Under the pieces are notes generated by a model that was not told the origin of the DNA, did not search any database, and was given only the letters and a program-made list of their open reading frames with translations. A program made the translations under genes and the position numbers. This document shows, one piece after another, positions 1-8,712 of a DNA stretch of 37,145 bases. This DNA is from Actinobacteria bacterium OK074 (GTDB lineage Bacteria; Actinomycetota; Actinomycetes; Streptomycetales; Streptomycetaceae). Each line of letters begins with the position of its first letter. The stretch's first letter is position 1. Where the stretch lies: the NCBI GenBank assembly GCA_001298575.1, contig LJCV01000309.1, positions 1-37,145 of the forward strand, written 5' to 3'.

Positions 1-84
1 GGGTGGGGCGGGGGGGGGGGGGCGGGGGGTTTTGGGGCGGCAACTTGGGTAGGCGGGGGCGCGCCGCTCGGGGGTGGGGGTCGG

Positions 85-162
85 CTGCGGGCCGGTGGGG
101 GCTGGTCGCGCCCACGCGGCGGAGCCGCACAATGTCACAGCCCCGCGCCCCTATCGGGGCGC
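85..162 (+). repeat. Dispersed intergenic repeat, copy 1 (hairpin-rich)
   Basis: Bases 101-162 are identical over 62 bp to bases 8619-8680, and a diverged third copy lies at 29385-29466. The element holds a GCGGCGGAGCCGC hairpin and a second hairpin, GCGCCCC-TATC-GGGGCGC (145-162). It sits just downstream of the minus-strand peptide-binding lipoprotein gene, where it could terminate transcription. The rest of bases 1-222 is G-rich low-complexity sequence with runs of up to about 13 G and no credible gene. Confidence 0.8.
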
Positions 163-222
163 GCACCACCCGTCACGCCGAAAGTTGCCGTACGCGTTAG
201 TGCTTCAACTGCCGTACGCCCC

Positions 223-1914
223 CTACTTCTTCAGCCAACCCACCTTCGTGTAATCCACGCTCGCCAAGCCCTCCGCGCCGAAGTTCGCCAGGTTTTTGCG
301 GACCGCGTCTATCTGGGGGCGTTGGTACAGCTCGATGGAGTGGGCCAGTTTCCAGATCTGGGTGTCGGCCTGGTTGTAGAGCTTGATCGCCTCGGTGGTG
401 TTCGTGGTCTGGCCGGCCTTCTTCAAGAGGGCGTCGATTTCCGGGGAGCCGACCGAGCCGAAGTTCTGGAAGAGGTTCTTGCCCTGGGGCTGGACGAAGA
501 CCGGGGTGAGCATGGAGAGGAAGACGGCGTCGACGTTGCGGAAACTGGTCAGGTCGAAGTTGCCCGTGTTGACGAACTTGTTGAAGTAGTCGTTGGCCGG
601 GACCTTCTGGATGTTCAACTTGACGCCGACCTGGGCGAGTTGCTGCTGGACCAGCTCGGCCTGGTCGACCTGGGCGCTGGTGCTGCCGGAGCTGAGTACG
701 TAGTCGAGGCTGAGCTGTTTGCCGCCCTTGGTGCGCGGCTTGCCCTCACCGGTCGACTTCCAGCCCGCCGCGTCCAGGAGTTTCTCCGCCGCGGACGGGT
801 CGTACGTCGCGTAGCCACCCGAATTGTCCTGGTAGCCCTGCTGGTTGGGCATGAAGAAGTGGTTGTCGAGTGGCTTCAGCTGGAAGGAGAGGTCCTTGGC
901 GAACGCCTCGTCGATGCCCTGGCGGTCGACGGCGTGCTGGATCGCCTGACGGACCTTGAGGTCCTTGAGCGGGCCCCGGCCGCCGTTGAGCGTGATGTGC
1001 ACCTCGTCCCAGCGCGCGCCCCGCCGGATGTCCGTGTTCGGGGCCTTCACCAGGCGCTTGTAGTCCTCGGGGAGCAGGGCCGTGGCGAGGTCGATCTCGT
1101 TGTTGAGGTACGCGTCCGTGGCCGCCGTGAAGTCGAGGACGCGGTATACGATCGCGTCCAACTTGGGCTTCGTTCCCCACCAGTTGGGGTCGGGGACCAG
1201 CGTGATGGTCTGCGCGGTCTTGTCGTAGGTGCCGATCTTGAAGGCGTTGCCGCTCACCGGCACCTTCTCCGACCAGGCCGAGTTGAACTTCTGTGGCGTG
1301 TCGATGTACTTCGCCGGATACAGCGGGTCGAACAGCCGCTTCCAGTCCGCGTACGGCTGCTTGAAGGTGACCGTGACCGCGTGCGCGTCCTTGCCCTGCT
1401 CGACGTCGGAGATCTGGTCGTAGCCGGAGGTGTCGGCGGCCTCGTACGCCGTGTTGGTACCGTTCAGGGCCTGCCACTGGGCCCGGAAGTCCTTCCAGCC
1501 AAGGGACTTGCCGTCGGACCACTTGGCCTTCGGGTTCAACTCGTACTCGACGGTCTGGGGGCTGGTGGAGGTGACCTTCGCGGAGAGAAGGAAGTTCGGG
1601 TTGGGGTGGCTGACGCCCTTGGCGTCGGAGTCGAACAGGTCCGGCAGGATGGTCGAGGAGATCTCCTGGGCGTCGCCCTGGGAGCCGTCGACGGTGTTGT
1701 AGTTGTACTGCGTGATCCACTGCGTGATGTAAAGGCGCAGCTGGCCGCCCTGCTTGATGTCGCTCAGCGGGTGGGCGTTGATGTCCTGGCCGTCGGCCAG
1801 GGGTGCGGCGACCTTCTTCTTCGAGGTGCCGTTGTCGGAGGAGCCGCAGCCGGTCACCAGCAGTGCGGCGGCCGCGGTGGCGGCGACCCACGCCGCGGCG
1901 GAGGTGTGGCGCAT
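223..1914 (-). CDS. Peptide/oligopeptide ABC transporter substrate-binding lipoprotein (SBP family 5)
   Basis: 563 residues. This is the extracellular solute receptor that captures peptides and passes them to the divergently encoded permeases. The N-terminus (MRHTSAAAWVAATAAAALLV) is a lipoprotein signal ending in the lipobox VTGC, so the mature protein should be lipid-anchored at the cysteine. The body has the family-5 (DppA/OppA-like) fold signatures, such as the segment around YELNPKAKWSDGKSLGWKDF near residues 120-140 and a late region with VRQAIQHAVDR. I chose the ATG at 1914 because GAAGGA lies about 7 nt upstream and the signal peptide begins there; the frame stays open to 2055, but that stretch codes no signal. 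The gene is separated by 148 bp from the permease operon on the other strand, so the two units probably share a control region. Substrate specificity cannot be read from sequence. Confidence 0.93.
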   Translation of the reverse strand: MRHTSAAAWVAATAAAALLVTGCGSSDNGTSKKKVAAPLADGQDINAHPLSDIKQGGQLRLYITQWITQYNYNTVDGSQGDAQEISSTILPDLFDSDAKGVSHPNPNFLLSAKVTSTSPQTVEYELNPKAKWSDGKSLGWKDFRAQWQALNGTNTAYEAADTSGYDQISDVEQGKDAHAVTVTFKQPYADWKRLFDPLYPAKYIDTPQKFNSAWSEKVPVSGNAFKIGTYDKTAQTITLVPDPNWWGTKPKLDAIVYRVLDFTAATDAYLNNEIDLATALLPEDYKRLVKAPNTDIRRGARWDEVHITLNGGRGPLKDLKVRQAIQHAVDRQGIDEAFAKDLSFQLKPLDNHFFMPNQQGYQDNSGGYATYDPSAAEKLLDAAGWKSTGEGKPRTKGGKQLSLDYVLSSGSTSAQVDQAELVQQQLAQVGVKLNIQKVPANDYFNKFVNTGNFDLTSFRNVDAVFLSMLTPVFVQPQGKNLFQNFGSVGSPEIDALLKKAGQTTNTTEAIKLYNQADTQIWKLAHSIELYQRPQIDAVRKNLANFGAEGLASVDYTKVGWLKK

Positions 1915-2062
1915 GTCGTGTCCTTCGTGGGGGGGCGACGGTGGGGCGGACGGTGGGGCTGCGCCGAACGTAGAACGCTCTACGGCCCTTGCGGGAGGGG
2001 GCCCGTAGTGATGACATGCTCTCTTCATATGCTGGCAACAAGAGGACTGGACCATTTCTCCT

Positions 2063-3049
2063 GTGCCCGTCTACCTGGCCAAGCGACTCGGCTACTACGC
2101 CGTCCTGCTGCTGGCCGCCGTCTGCCTCTCCTACCTGCTGTCGTCCCTCGCGCTCGACCCCCGCGCCTACTACGAGGGCCGCCAGCCGCCGCTGTCGCCC
2201 ACGTCCGTCGACCACCACCTCACGGCCATCGGCGTCAACGACCACCAGCCCCTCCTCGGCCGCTTCCTGCGCTGGGCCGGGCACGCCGTCCGCGGGGACC
2301 TCGGGCAGACCATCGACGGGACCTCCGTCAACGCCGAGTTCGGGCGGCGGCTCGGGGTCAGCCTGCGGCTGCTGCTCGCGGGGACCGTGCTCGGTACGGT
2401 CGCCGGGGTGCTCCTCGGGGCCTGGACGGCCGTACGGCAGTACCGGTTCAGCGACCGGGCCGTCACCGTCGCCTCGTTCGCGCTGCTTTCAACTCCCGTG
2501 TTCCTGCTGGCCGTTCTGCTCAAGATCGGGGCGATCTGGTTCAACCAGCGCACCGGGACCGAACTCATCCAGTTCACGGGGGAGAAGACACCGGGGCTCG
2601 ACGGCGGCTTCTGGGCCGTGCTGAAGGACCGGGGTGTGCACCTGCTGCTGCCCACCCTCTCCGTCGCGCTCTTCGCCGTCGCGAGCTACAGCCGCTACCA
2701 GCGCAACACCATGCTCGACGTGCTCGGTTCGGACTACCTGCGCACCGCCCGCGCCAAGGGACTGAGCCGCCGCACCGTGCTGCTCAGACACGGGCTGCGC
2801 ACCGCGCTCATCCCCATGTCGACCTACTTCTCCTACGGCTTCCTGGCGCTGTTCACCGGGGCCACCTTCACGGAGACCATCTTCGGGTGGCACGGGATGG
2901 GGGAGTGGTTCGTGTCGTCGGTCGGGAAGAACGACGTCAACTCCGTCGTCGCCGTGAACCTGTTCGCCGCCGTCACCGTGCTGCTGTCCGGCTTCCTCGC
3001 GGACGTGCTGCACGCCGCGCTCGACCCGCGCATCCGGCAGGCGTCATGA
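2063..3049 (+). CDS. Peptide ABC transporter permease, DppB/OppB type
   Basis: 328 residues, GTG start. One of two membrane subunits of the binding-protein-dependent peptide importer. The N-terminal segment (LAKRLGYYAVLLLAAVCLSY) is the first transmembrane helix typical of DppB/OppB. A periplasmic loop follows, then about five more helices. The EAA-like coupling loop is visible near residues 225-245 (DYLRTARAKGLSRRTVLLRH), which contacts the ATPase. The start is backed by a weak AAGAGG about 18-23 nt upstream, so it is less certain than the rest. The stop overlaps the next gene's ATG (ATGA), which indicates translational coupling within a three-gene operon. Confidence 0.93.
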   Translation: MPVYLAKRLGYYAVLLLAAVCLSYLLSSLALDPRAYYEGRQPPLSPTSVDHHLTAIGVNDHQPLLGRFLRWAGHAVRGDLGQTIDGTSVNAEFGRRLGVSLRLLLAGTVLGTVAGVLLGAWTAVRQYRFSDRAVTVASFALLSTPVFLLAVLLKIGAIWFNQRTGTELIQFTGEKTPGLDGGFWAVLKDRGVHLLLPTLSVALFAVASYSRYQRNTMLDVLGSDYLRTARAKGLSRRTVLLRHGLRTALIPMSTYFSYGFLALFTGATFTETIFGWHGMGEWFVSSVGKNDVNSVVAVNLFAAVTVLLSGFLADVLHAALDPRIRQAS

Positions 3050-3936
3050 CAACTGTCCTTCCGGAGACCCCCGTTGCCGTCGCCGGGCGGTCAACTGTCG
3101 TGCTGCGGCGCTTCGTTCGTGATCCGGGGGCGCTCGCCGGGGCCGTCGTCCTCGTGCTGCTGTTCCTGCTCGCCTTCGTCGGGCCGTACGTCACGCCGTG
3201 GTCCTACAGCCACATCGACTACACCGCCCTGCGGGCCGGGCCGAGCGCCGACCACTGGTGGGGGACCAACCGCATCGGGCAGGACGTGTTCGCGCAGACC
3301 GTGCGGGGACTCCAGAAGTCGCTGGTCATCGGGTTGTCGGTGGCCGTGCTGTCGACCGGGCTCGCCTCGCTCGTGGGGGCCTGCGCCGGGTACTTCGGGG
3401 GGTGGGCCGACCGGGCGCTGATGTTCTTCGTCGATCTGCTGCTCGTCTTCCCGTCCTTCCTCGTCATCGCGGTCGTCTCGCCCCGGCTGCGCTCCAGCGG
3501 CTGGCTCGTGCTCGTCGGGCTGCTCGCCCTCTTCGGGTGGATGATCACCGCGCGGGTGGTGCGGTCGATGACGCTGTCCCTGAAGGAGCGTGAATTCGTG
3601 CGCGCCGCACGGTACATGGGTGTCGGACCGCTGCGGATCATCTGGCGGCACGTGCTGCCGAACGTGGCGTCCTTCCTCATCATCGACGCGACCATCCAGG
3701 TCGGCGGCGCGGTGATGAGCGAGACCGCGCTGTCGTACTTCGGCTTCGGCGTCCAGCCGCCCGACGTGTCCCTGGGCACGCTGATCGCCTCCGGGACGGG
3801 CGCGGCGGTGACCTACCCGTGGATGTTCTTCTTCGCGGCCGGGCTCCTCGTCGTCTTCGTCCTCGCCGTGAACCTGGTGGGGGACGGGCTGCGCGACGCC
3901 CTCGATCCGACCTCCCGGAAGGGGACCGTACGGTGA
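3046..3936 (+). CDS. Peptide ABC transporter permease, DppC/OppC type
   Basis: 296 residues. The second membrane subunit of the importer. It begins with a short cytosolic tail, then the OppC_N-like first helix (residues about 25-50, ending FVGPYVTPW), the WWGTNRIGQDVFAQ motif characteristic of DppC/OppC permeases near residues 65-80, and four to five further helices. The coupling loop reads EFVRAARYMGVGPLRIIWRH near residues 182-201. The ATG overlaps the TGA of the upstream permease, and its own TGA overlaps the GTG of the ATPase gene, so the three genes form one translationally coupled unit. Confidence 0.94.
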   Translation: MTTVLPETPVAVAGRSTVVLRRFVRDPGALAGAVVLVLLFLLAFVGPYVTPWSYSHIDYTALRAGPSADHWWGTNRIGQDVFAQTVRGLQKSLVIGLSVAVLSTGLASLVGACAGYFGGWADRALMFFVDLLLVFPSFLVIAVVSPRLRSSGWLVLVGLLALFGWMITARVVRSMTLSLKEREFVRAARYMGVGPLRIIWRHVLPNVASFLIIDATIQVGGAVMSETALSYFGFGVQPPDVSLGTLIASGTGAAVTYPWMFFFAAGLLVVFVLAVNLVGDGLRDALDPTSRKGTVR

Positions 3937-5732
3937 CCCCGCTGCTCCAAGTCACCGGCCTGGACGTCGAGTTCGGTGGCCGTCCGGCCGTGCGCGGGGT
4001 GAGCCTCACCCTCGACCGGGGTGAAGTCCTCGGCCTCGTCGGGGAGTCGGGGTCCGGCAAGTCCGTGACCGCGCTCGCCGTGCTCGGGCTGCTGCCGGCG
4101 GGCGCCGTCGTCCGCGGCTCGGTCAGGCTGGACGGACAGGAGCTGCTCGGCGCCCCGGAACGGGAGTTGACCCGGATCCGCGGCAGCCGGGTCGCCATGG
4201 TCTTCCAGGACCCGCTGTCCGCGTTCACCCCCGTGTACCGGATCGGCGACCAGATCGCCGAGGCCGTCCGCGCCCACCGGGACCTCTCCCGCGAACAGGC
4301 CGGGCGGCGCGCCGTCGAACTCCTCGACCTCGTCGGGATCCCCGAACCCGCCCTGCGCGCCCGGGCGTTCCCGCACGAGTTCTCCGGCGGCATGCGGCAG
4401 CGCGCGATGATCGCCATGGCGATGGCCGACGACCCCGACGTCATCCTCGCCGACGAACCCACCACCGCGCTCGACGTCACCATCCAGGCCCAGGTCCTCG
4501 ACGTCCTGCGCACCGCGCAGCGGGAGACCGGCGCGGCCCTCGTCCTGGTCAGCCACGACCTCGGGGTGATCGCCGGAACGGCCGACCGGGTCGCCGTCAT
4601 GCACGAGGGGCGGGTCGTCGAGTCGGGCACGGCCGTCGACGTCTTCGAGCGCCCGCAACAGCCGTACACCCGGCAGCTGTTGGCCGCCGTGCCGCGCATC
4701 GACGCCCAACGCCCGCCGCAACCGCCGCCGGGGGAGCCGGTGTTGACGGTGCGCGGGCTGACCAAGACCTTTCCGCTGCGGCAGGGTGGCGCCTTCCGGA
4801 GGCGGACGGGGTCCGTGTACGCCGTCGACGGGGTCGATCTCGACCTCCGCAGCGGTGAAACCCTCGCGCTGGTCGGGGAGTCGGGCTCCGGGAAGTCGAC
4901 GACCCTCTTCGAACTGCTCGAACTGGCCCGGCCCGAGGGCGGATCGGTCGAACTCTTCGGGCAGCGGCTCGGCTCGCTCGACAAGAGGCAGACCAACGCG
5001 CTGCGGCGGCGCGTCCAGATCGTCTTCCAGGACCCGATGGCCTCGCTGGACCCGCGCATGCCCGTCGGGGACATCGTCGCCGAACCGCTGCGCACCCAGG
5101 GCGCCGACCGGGCCGCCGTCGCCCGCCGGGTGCCCGAACTCCTCGCCCGGGTCGGCCTCGACCCGACGCACGCGGACCGCTTCCCGCACGAGTTCTCCGG
5201 CGGGCAGCGCCAACGCGTCGGCATCGCCCGCGCGTTGTCCGTCGAACCGGAGCTGCTCGTGCTCGACGAACCCGTCTCGGCGCTCGACGTGTCCGTCCAG
5301 GCCGGCGTCCTCGACCTGCTCCAGCGGCTCAAGGAGGAACTGGGGCTCGCCTATCTTTTCGTCTCGCACGACCTGTCCGTCGTGCGCAACATCGCCGACC
5401 GGGTCAGCGTCGTCTACCTCGGCCGCACGGTCGAGGCGGGCCCGGTCGACGAGGTCTTCGCCCGGCCCCGGCACCCGTACACCCAGGCGCTGCTCTCCGC
5501 CGTCCCGCTGCCCGACCCGACGCGCGAACGGGCACGGCAGCACACGCGGATCCTGCTCGCCGGGGACCCGCCGAGCCCCACCCGGCGCTACGACGGCTGC
5601 CGCTTCCGGGCGCGCTGCCCGCTGTTCGCGTCGCTGGGCGAGGAGGAGCGCAAGCGGTGCGCCCACGACGTGCCGGTGTTCGAGGGGGACGGGGCGGCCT
5701 GCCACTTCCCGCGCGTACGGGAGGTCGTGTGA
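3933..5732 (+). CDS. Peptide ABC transporter ATP-binding protein, fused DppD-DppF type (two ATPase domains)
   Basis: 599 residues, GTG start. This one polypeptide supplies both nucleotide-binding domains, which are two proteins (DppD and DppF) in many bacteria. Domain 1: Walker A GESGSGKS (37-44), signature FSGGMRQR (150-157), Walker B and DEPTTALD (174-181). Domain 2: Walker A GESGSGKS (315-322), signature FSGGQRQR (421-428), DEPVSALD (445-452). The C-terminus has the cysteine-bearing oligopeptide-transporter tail (CRFRARCPLF, later CAHD) seen in this subfamily. The start is set by the GGAAGGGGA upstream and the overlap with the previous TGA (GTGA). It ends 10 bp from the convergent SMR gene. 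Confidence 0.95.
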   Translation: MTPLLQVTGLDVEFGGRPAVRGVSLTLDRGEVLGLVGESGSGKSVTALAVLGLLPAGAVVRGSVRLDGQELLGAPERELTRIRGSRVAMVFQDPLSAFTPVYRIGDQIAEAVRAHRDLSREQAGRRAVELLDLVGIPEPALRARAFPHEFSGGMRQRAMIAMAMADDPDVILADEPTTALDVTIQAQVLDVLRTAQRETGAALVLVSHDLGVIAGTADRVAVMHEGRVVESGTAVDVFERPQQPYTRQLLAAVPRIDAQRPPQPPPGEPVLTVRGLTKTFPLRQGGAFRRRTGSVYAVDGVDLDLRSGETLALVGESGSGKSTTLFELLELARPEGGSVELFGQRLGSLDKRQTNALRRRVQIVFQDPMASLDPRMPVGDIVAEPLRTQGADRAAVARRVPELLARVGLDPTHADRFPHEFSGGQRQRVGIARALSVEPELLVLDEPVSALDVSVQAGVLDLLQRLKEELGLAYLFVSHDLSVVRNIADRVSVVYLGRTVEAGPVDEVFARPRHPYTQALLSAVPLPDPTRERARQHTRILLAGDPPSPTRRYDGCRFRARCPLFASLGEEERKRCAHDVPVFEGDGAACHFPRVREVV

Positions 5733-5742
5733 CCGGCGTGCC

Positions 5743-6066
5743 TCAGTGCGCCGAGCCCGACAGCTGGAGGCCGATCACGCCGATGATCACGAAGCTGATG
5801 GAGACGATCTTCAGGACGGAGACCAGGTCGTCCAGGAAGATCATGCCGTAGATGGCCGTGCCCGCCGCGCCGATGCCCGTCCAGACCGCGTACGCCGGGC
5901 CCACGTCGAGCTTCTTCAACGACATGGTCAGCAGGCCGAAGCTGCCGAGGGCGAAGACGCAGAAGGCGACGGTCGGCCAGAGGCGGGTGAAGCCGTGGGA
6001 GAGCTTCAGGCAGACCGCGAAACCCGTTTCGAGAATTCCGGCAACGACGACCAGCAGCCACGCCAT
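5743..6066 (-). CDS. Small multidrug resistance (SMR) family exporter, SugE/Gdx-like
   Basis: 107 residues, four predicted transmembrane helices. SMR proteins work as dual-topology dimers that exchange a cation for protons. The essential membrane glutamate is E13 (GILETGF). The segments LKLSHGFTRL (20-29) and VGPAYAVWTGIG (55-66) match the SugE/Gdx branch, whose characterised members export guanidinium, more closely than the EmrE drug-exporter branch. The ATG at 6066 follows GGGAGGACAGCACA, a good ribosome-binding site; the frame continues upstream to 6150 but codes nothing membrane-like there. It is convergent with the peptide importer operon. The substrate is inferred from the subfamily only. 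Confidence 0.9.
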   Translation of the reverse strand: MAWLLVVVAGILETGFAVCLKLSHGFTRLWPTVAFCVFALGSFGLLTMSLKKLDVGPAYAVWTGIGAAGTAIYGMIFLDDLVSVLKIVSISFVIIGVIGLQLSGSAH

Positions 6067-6181
6067 TGTGCTGTCCTCCCGTGTCCCGCGCTCGGTGACC
6101 GCTCCGTGACCGCTTCGTCCGGCTGGATCCGACTCGGTGCGATTATGCACTTACCGGCCGCGCCCCGACGCAAACAACGCG

Positions 6182-6233
6182 GAGGTCAGTCGCCCTGCGC
6201 GCGTTCCGAGGTCAGTCGCCCTCCGTGCGCTCC
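6182..6233. repeat. Imperfect 26-bp tandem duplication across the rsgA stop codon
   Basis: GAGGTCAGTCGCCCT occurs at 6182-6196 and 6208-6222, and the flanking bases also match, giving a 26-bp unit twice with about four differences. The second copy contains the rsgA stop (6212-6214) and last codons, so the first copy looks like a duplicated gene end. Confidence 0.7.
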
Positions 6234-7222
6234 CGGGTCGCCAGCAGGCGGCGCAGGGAGTAGAGCCGCTGCGGATCGGCGTGGCCCTCGGCCACCCACG
6301 CGTCCAGCGCGCACTCGGGCTCGTCGTGGCCGCACCCGCGCGGGCAGCCCTCGGTGCCCGGCTCCAGGTCGGGAAACGCCTGGATGACCCGGGACGGATC
6401 CACGTGGTGCAGGCCGAACGACCGTACGCCCGGGGTGTCCACCACCCAGCCCTGGCCGCCCGACAACGGCAGCGCCAGCGCCGACGTCGTGGTGTGCCGG
6501 CCGCGGCCCGTGACCGCGTTGACGTGTCCGGTCGTACGCCGCAGCTCCTCCGGGACCAGCGCGTTGACCAGTGTCGTCTTGCCCACGCCCGAGTGGCCGA
6601 CGAACGCGGTGATCTTCCCGTCGAGCTGCTCGCGCACCCGGGCGACCGCCGCCCCGCTCTCCAGCTCCGCACGGCTGGTGACCACGTAGGGGATGTCCAG
6701 GTCGCCGTACAGCTCCAGGAGTCTGTCCGGCGGGGCCAGGTCCGACTTGGTCAGGACCAGCAGCGGGGTCAGGCCGCCGTCGAAGGCCGCGACCAGGCAG
6801 CGGTCGATCATGCGGGGGCGGGGCTCGGGGTCGGGGAGGGCGGTGACGACGGCGAGCTGGTCGGCGTTGGCGACCACCACGCGCTCGTAGGGGTCGTCGT
6901 CGTCCGCGGTGCGGCGCAGGACCGAGGTGCGCTTCTCGATGCGGACGATCCGGGCGAGGGTGTCCTTCTTGCCGGACATGTCGCCGACCAGGGCCACCCG
7001 GTCGCCGACCACCGCGGCCTTGCGGCCCAGTTCGCGGGCCTTCATCGCCATCACCGTACGGTCCTCGACCAGGACGGTCAGGCGGCCGCGGTCGACGGTG
7101 ACGACCATGCCGCCGGCCGCGTCCTCGTGCTTGGGGCGGATGTTGGTGCGCGGCCGGTTGCCCTTGGCGTTGGGGCGGCTGCGGATGTCGTCCTCGTCGG
7201 TGTGCTTGCCGTAGCGGCGCAT
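6212..7222 (-). CDS. rsgA: Ribosome small-subunit-dependent GTPase RsgA
   Basis: 336 residues. RsgA is a circularly permuted GTPase that acts late in 30S subunit assembly. The permuted motif order is visible: TKSD (G4, 158-161) comes before GHSGVGKTT (G1, 209-217) and DTPG (G3, 262-265). An OB-fold-like N-terminal part (about 40-100) precedes it, and the zinc site near the C-terminus is C293, C297, H299, C304 (CPRGCGHDEPEC). The start at MRRYGKHTDEDD lies 13 bp after the aroA stop in the same orientation, so rsgA is probably co-transcribed with aroA; a longer in-frame extension would overlap aroA out of frame and is unlikely. The ribosome-binding site is weak, which fits coupling to aroA. Confidence 0.95.
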   Translation of the reverse strand: MRRYGKHTDEDDIRSRPNAKGNRPRTNIRPKHEDAAGGMVVTVDRGRLTVLVEDRTVMAMKARELGRKAAVVGDRVALVGDMSGKKDTLARIVRIEKRTSVLRRTADDDDPYERVVVANADQLAVVTALPDPEPRPRMIDRCLVAAFDGGLTPLLVLTKSDLAPPDRLLELYGDLDIPYVVTSRAELESGAAVARVREQLDGKITAFVGHSGVGKTTLVNALVPEELRRTTGHVNAVTGRGRHTTTSALALPLSGGQGWVVDTPGVRSFGLHHVDPSRVIQAFPDLEPGTEGCPRGCGHDEPECALDAWVAEGHADPQRLYSLRRLLATRERTEGD

Positions 7223-7235
7223 GTCCCTGGTGTCC

Positions 7236-8552
7236 CTATGCCCCGAGCATCCCGGTCCACAGGGCGGGGAAGTCCGGGAGGGTCTTCGCCGTCGTCGCCA
7301 CGTTCTCGATCCGTACGCCGTCCACCGCCAGGCCGATGATCGCACCGGCCGTGGCCATGCGGTGGTCGTCGTAGGTGTGGAAGACACCGCCGTGCAGCGG
7401 GCGCGGGCGGATGTGGAGGCCGTCGGCGGTCTCGGTGACATCGCCGCCGAGTTCGTTGATCTCCTTCGTCAGCGCGGCCAGCCGGTCCGTCTCGTGCAGC
7501 CGCAGGTGGGCCACGCCGCGCAGGGTGGACGGCGAGTCCGCGAGGGCCGCGACGGCCGCGATGCCCGGGGTCAGCTCGCCGACCTCGCCGAGGTCCACGT
7601 CCAGGCCGTGGATCGCACCCGAACCGGTGAACTCCAGCCCCCGGTCGGTCAGTTCGCAGGAACCGCCCATCTCGGTGAAGATCTCCCGCAACCGGTCGCC
7701 CGGCTGCGTCGTACGGGTCGGCCAGTCCGGGACGACGACCTTGCCACCGGTCACCAGGGCCGCGGCCAGGAACGGCTGCGCGTTCGACAGGTCCGGCTCG
7801 ACCGTCAGGTCCCGGCCCAGCAGCGCGCCCGGCGTGACCCGCCAGACGTTCGGCTCGCCGCCCGACTCCGGGGTGTCCACCTGCGCACCGACCGCGCGCA
7901 GCATGTCCACCGTCATCCGGATGTGGGGGAGCGAGGGGAGCGAGGAGCCCGTGTGGCGGACCTCCACGCCCTGGTTGTAGCGGGGGCCGGACAGGAGCAG
8001 GGCGCTCACGAACTGGGACGACGAGGACGCGTCGATCGCCACCGGGCCGCCGTCCAGGGCACCGCCGCCGTGCACCGTCAGCGGGAGGGCGCCGCGGCCG
8101 TCGTCGTCGATCCGGGCACCGAGCGCGCGCAACGCGTCGATCACGCCGTGCAGGGGGCGTTCGTACGACCGCGGGTCGCCGTCGAAGCGGATGACTCCGT
8201 CGGCCAGGGCGGCCACCGGGGGGAGGAAGCGCATGACCGTGCCCGCGTTGCCCACGTCCACCGTGGTGGGGCCGTGCAGGGCGGCGGGGATGACGCGCCA
8301 GGTCTCGCCCTCGCCGTCGGGGCCGACGCCCTCCTCGATGCCCACGCCCATCGCGCGCAGGGCGCCTGCCATCAGGAGGGTGTCGCGGGAGCGGAGGGGG
8401 CGGCGGAGCCAGCCGGGTTCGCTTGCCAGCGCGGCGAGGACCAGGGCGCGGTTGGTGACCGACTTGGACCCGGGGACGTGGACCGTCGCGTCGACGGGGG
8501 CACTCGCGTGCGGGGCGGGCCAGAGGGTGGCTTGGGCGGGGTTTACGGCCAT
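7236..8552 (-). CDS. aroA: 3-phosphoshikimate 1-carboxyvinyltransferase (EPSP synthase)
   Basis: 438 residues. The enzyme joins phosphoenolpyruvate to shikimate-3-phosphate in the sixth step of the shikimate pathway to aromatic amino acids. Family markers: PGSKSVTNR (27-35) with the substrate-binding Lys30 and Arg35, the VGNAGTVMR motif in the N-terminal half (usually LGNAGTxxR), and DDHRMATAGAI near the C-terminus. The length is normal for the family. The ATG at 8552 is preceded by AAGGTGG at suitable spacing. It is the first gene of an aroA-rsgA unit on the minus strand. Confidence 0.97.
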   Translation of the reverse strand: MAVNPAQATLWPAPHASAPVDATVHVPGSKSVTNRALVLAALASEPGWLRRPLRSRDTLLMAGALRAMGVGIEEGVGPDGEGETWRVIPAALHGPTTVDVGNAGTVMRFLPPVAALADGVIRFDGDPRSYERPLHGVIDALRALGARIDDDGRGALPLTVHGGGALDGGPVAIDASSSSQFVSALLLSGPRYNQGVEVRHTGSSLPSLPHIRMTVDMLRAVGAQVDTPESGGEPNVWRVTPGALLGRDLTVEPDLSNAQPFLAAALVTGGKVVVPDWPTRTTQPGDRLREIFTEMGGSCELTDRGLEFTGSGAIHGLDVDLGEVGELTPGIAAVAALADSPSTLRGVAHLRLHETDRLAALTKEINELGGDVTETADGLHIRPRPLHGGVFHTYDDHRMATAGAIIGLAVDGVRIENVATTAKTLPDFPALWTGMLGA

Positions 8553-8600
8553 GCGGCCACCTTAATGGCTTCGCAATGGGCGGGGATGCGGTGGTTCTTT

Positions 8601-8680
8601 GGGTGCGGGGCCGTTGTGGCTGGTCGCGCCCACGCGGCGGAGCCGCACAATGTCACAGCCCCGCGCCCCTATCGGGGCGC
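8601..8680 (+). repeat. Dispersed intergenic repeat, copy 2 (hairpin-rich)
   Basis: It contains the same 62 bp as 101-162 without a mismatch. Outer arms GCGGGGC...GCCCCGC, an inner GCGGCGGAGCCGC hairpin and GCGCCCC-TATC-GGGGCGC (8663-8680) can all fold. It lies between the aroA start and the 3' end of the M50 peptidase gene, downstream of the latter, where it may act as a terminator. Confidence 0.8.
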
Positions 8681-8712
8681 CCTTGCTCCCAGGCTTTAAG
8701 TGCAGGGAACTT

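Noticed and set aside
3..200. 65-residue open frame at the window start
   Set aside because: It runs through G-rich low-complexity sequence and the dispersed repeat; no ribosome-binding site and no conserved pattern.
322..3045. Very long plus-strand open frame antisense to the binding-protein gene and running through the first permease
   Set aside because: High-GC DNA leaves other frames open. Its translation is low-complexity Val/Leu/Gly/Arg, while the real genes in the region have clear family motifs. Only its last part (3046-3936) is a gene.
3813..5705. Long minus-strand frames opposite the ATPase gene
   Set aside because: Arg/Ala/Pro/Asp-rich shadow translations with no motifs, fully inside a strongly supported plus-strand gene.
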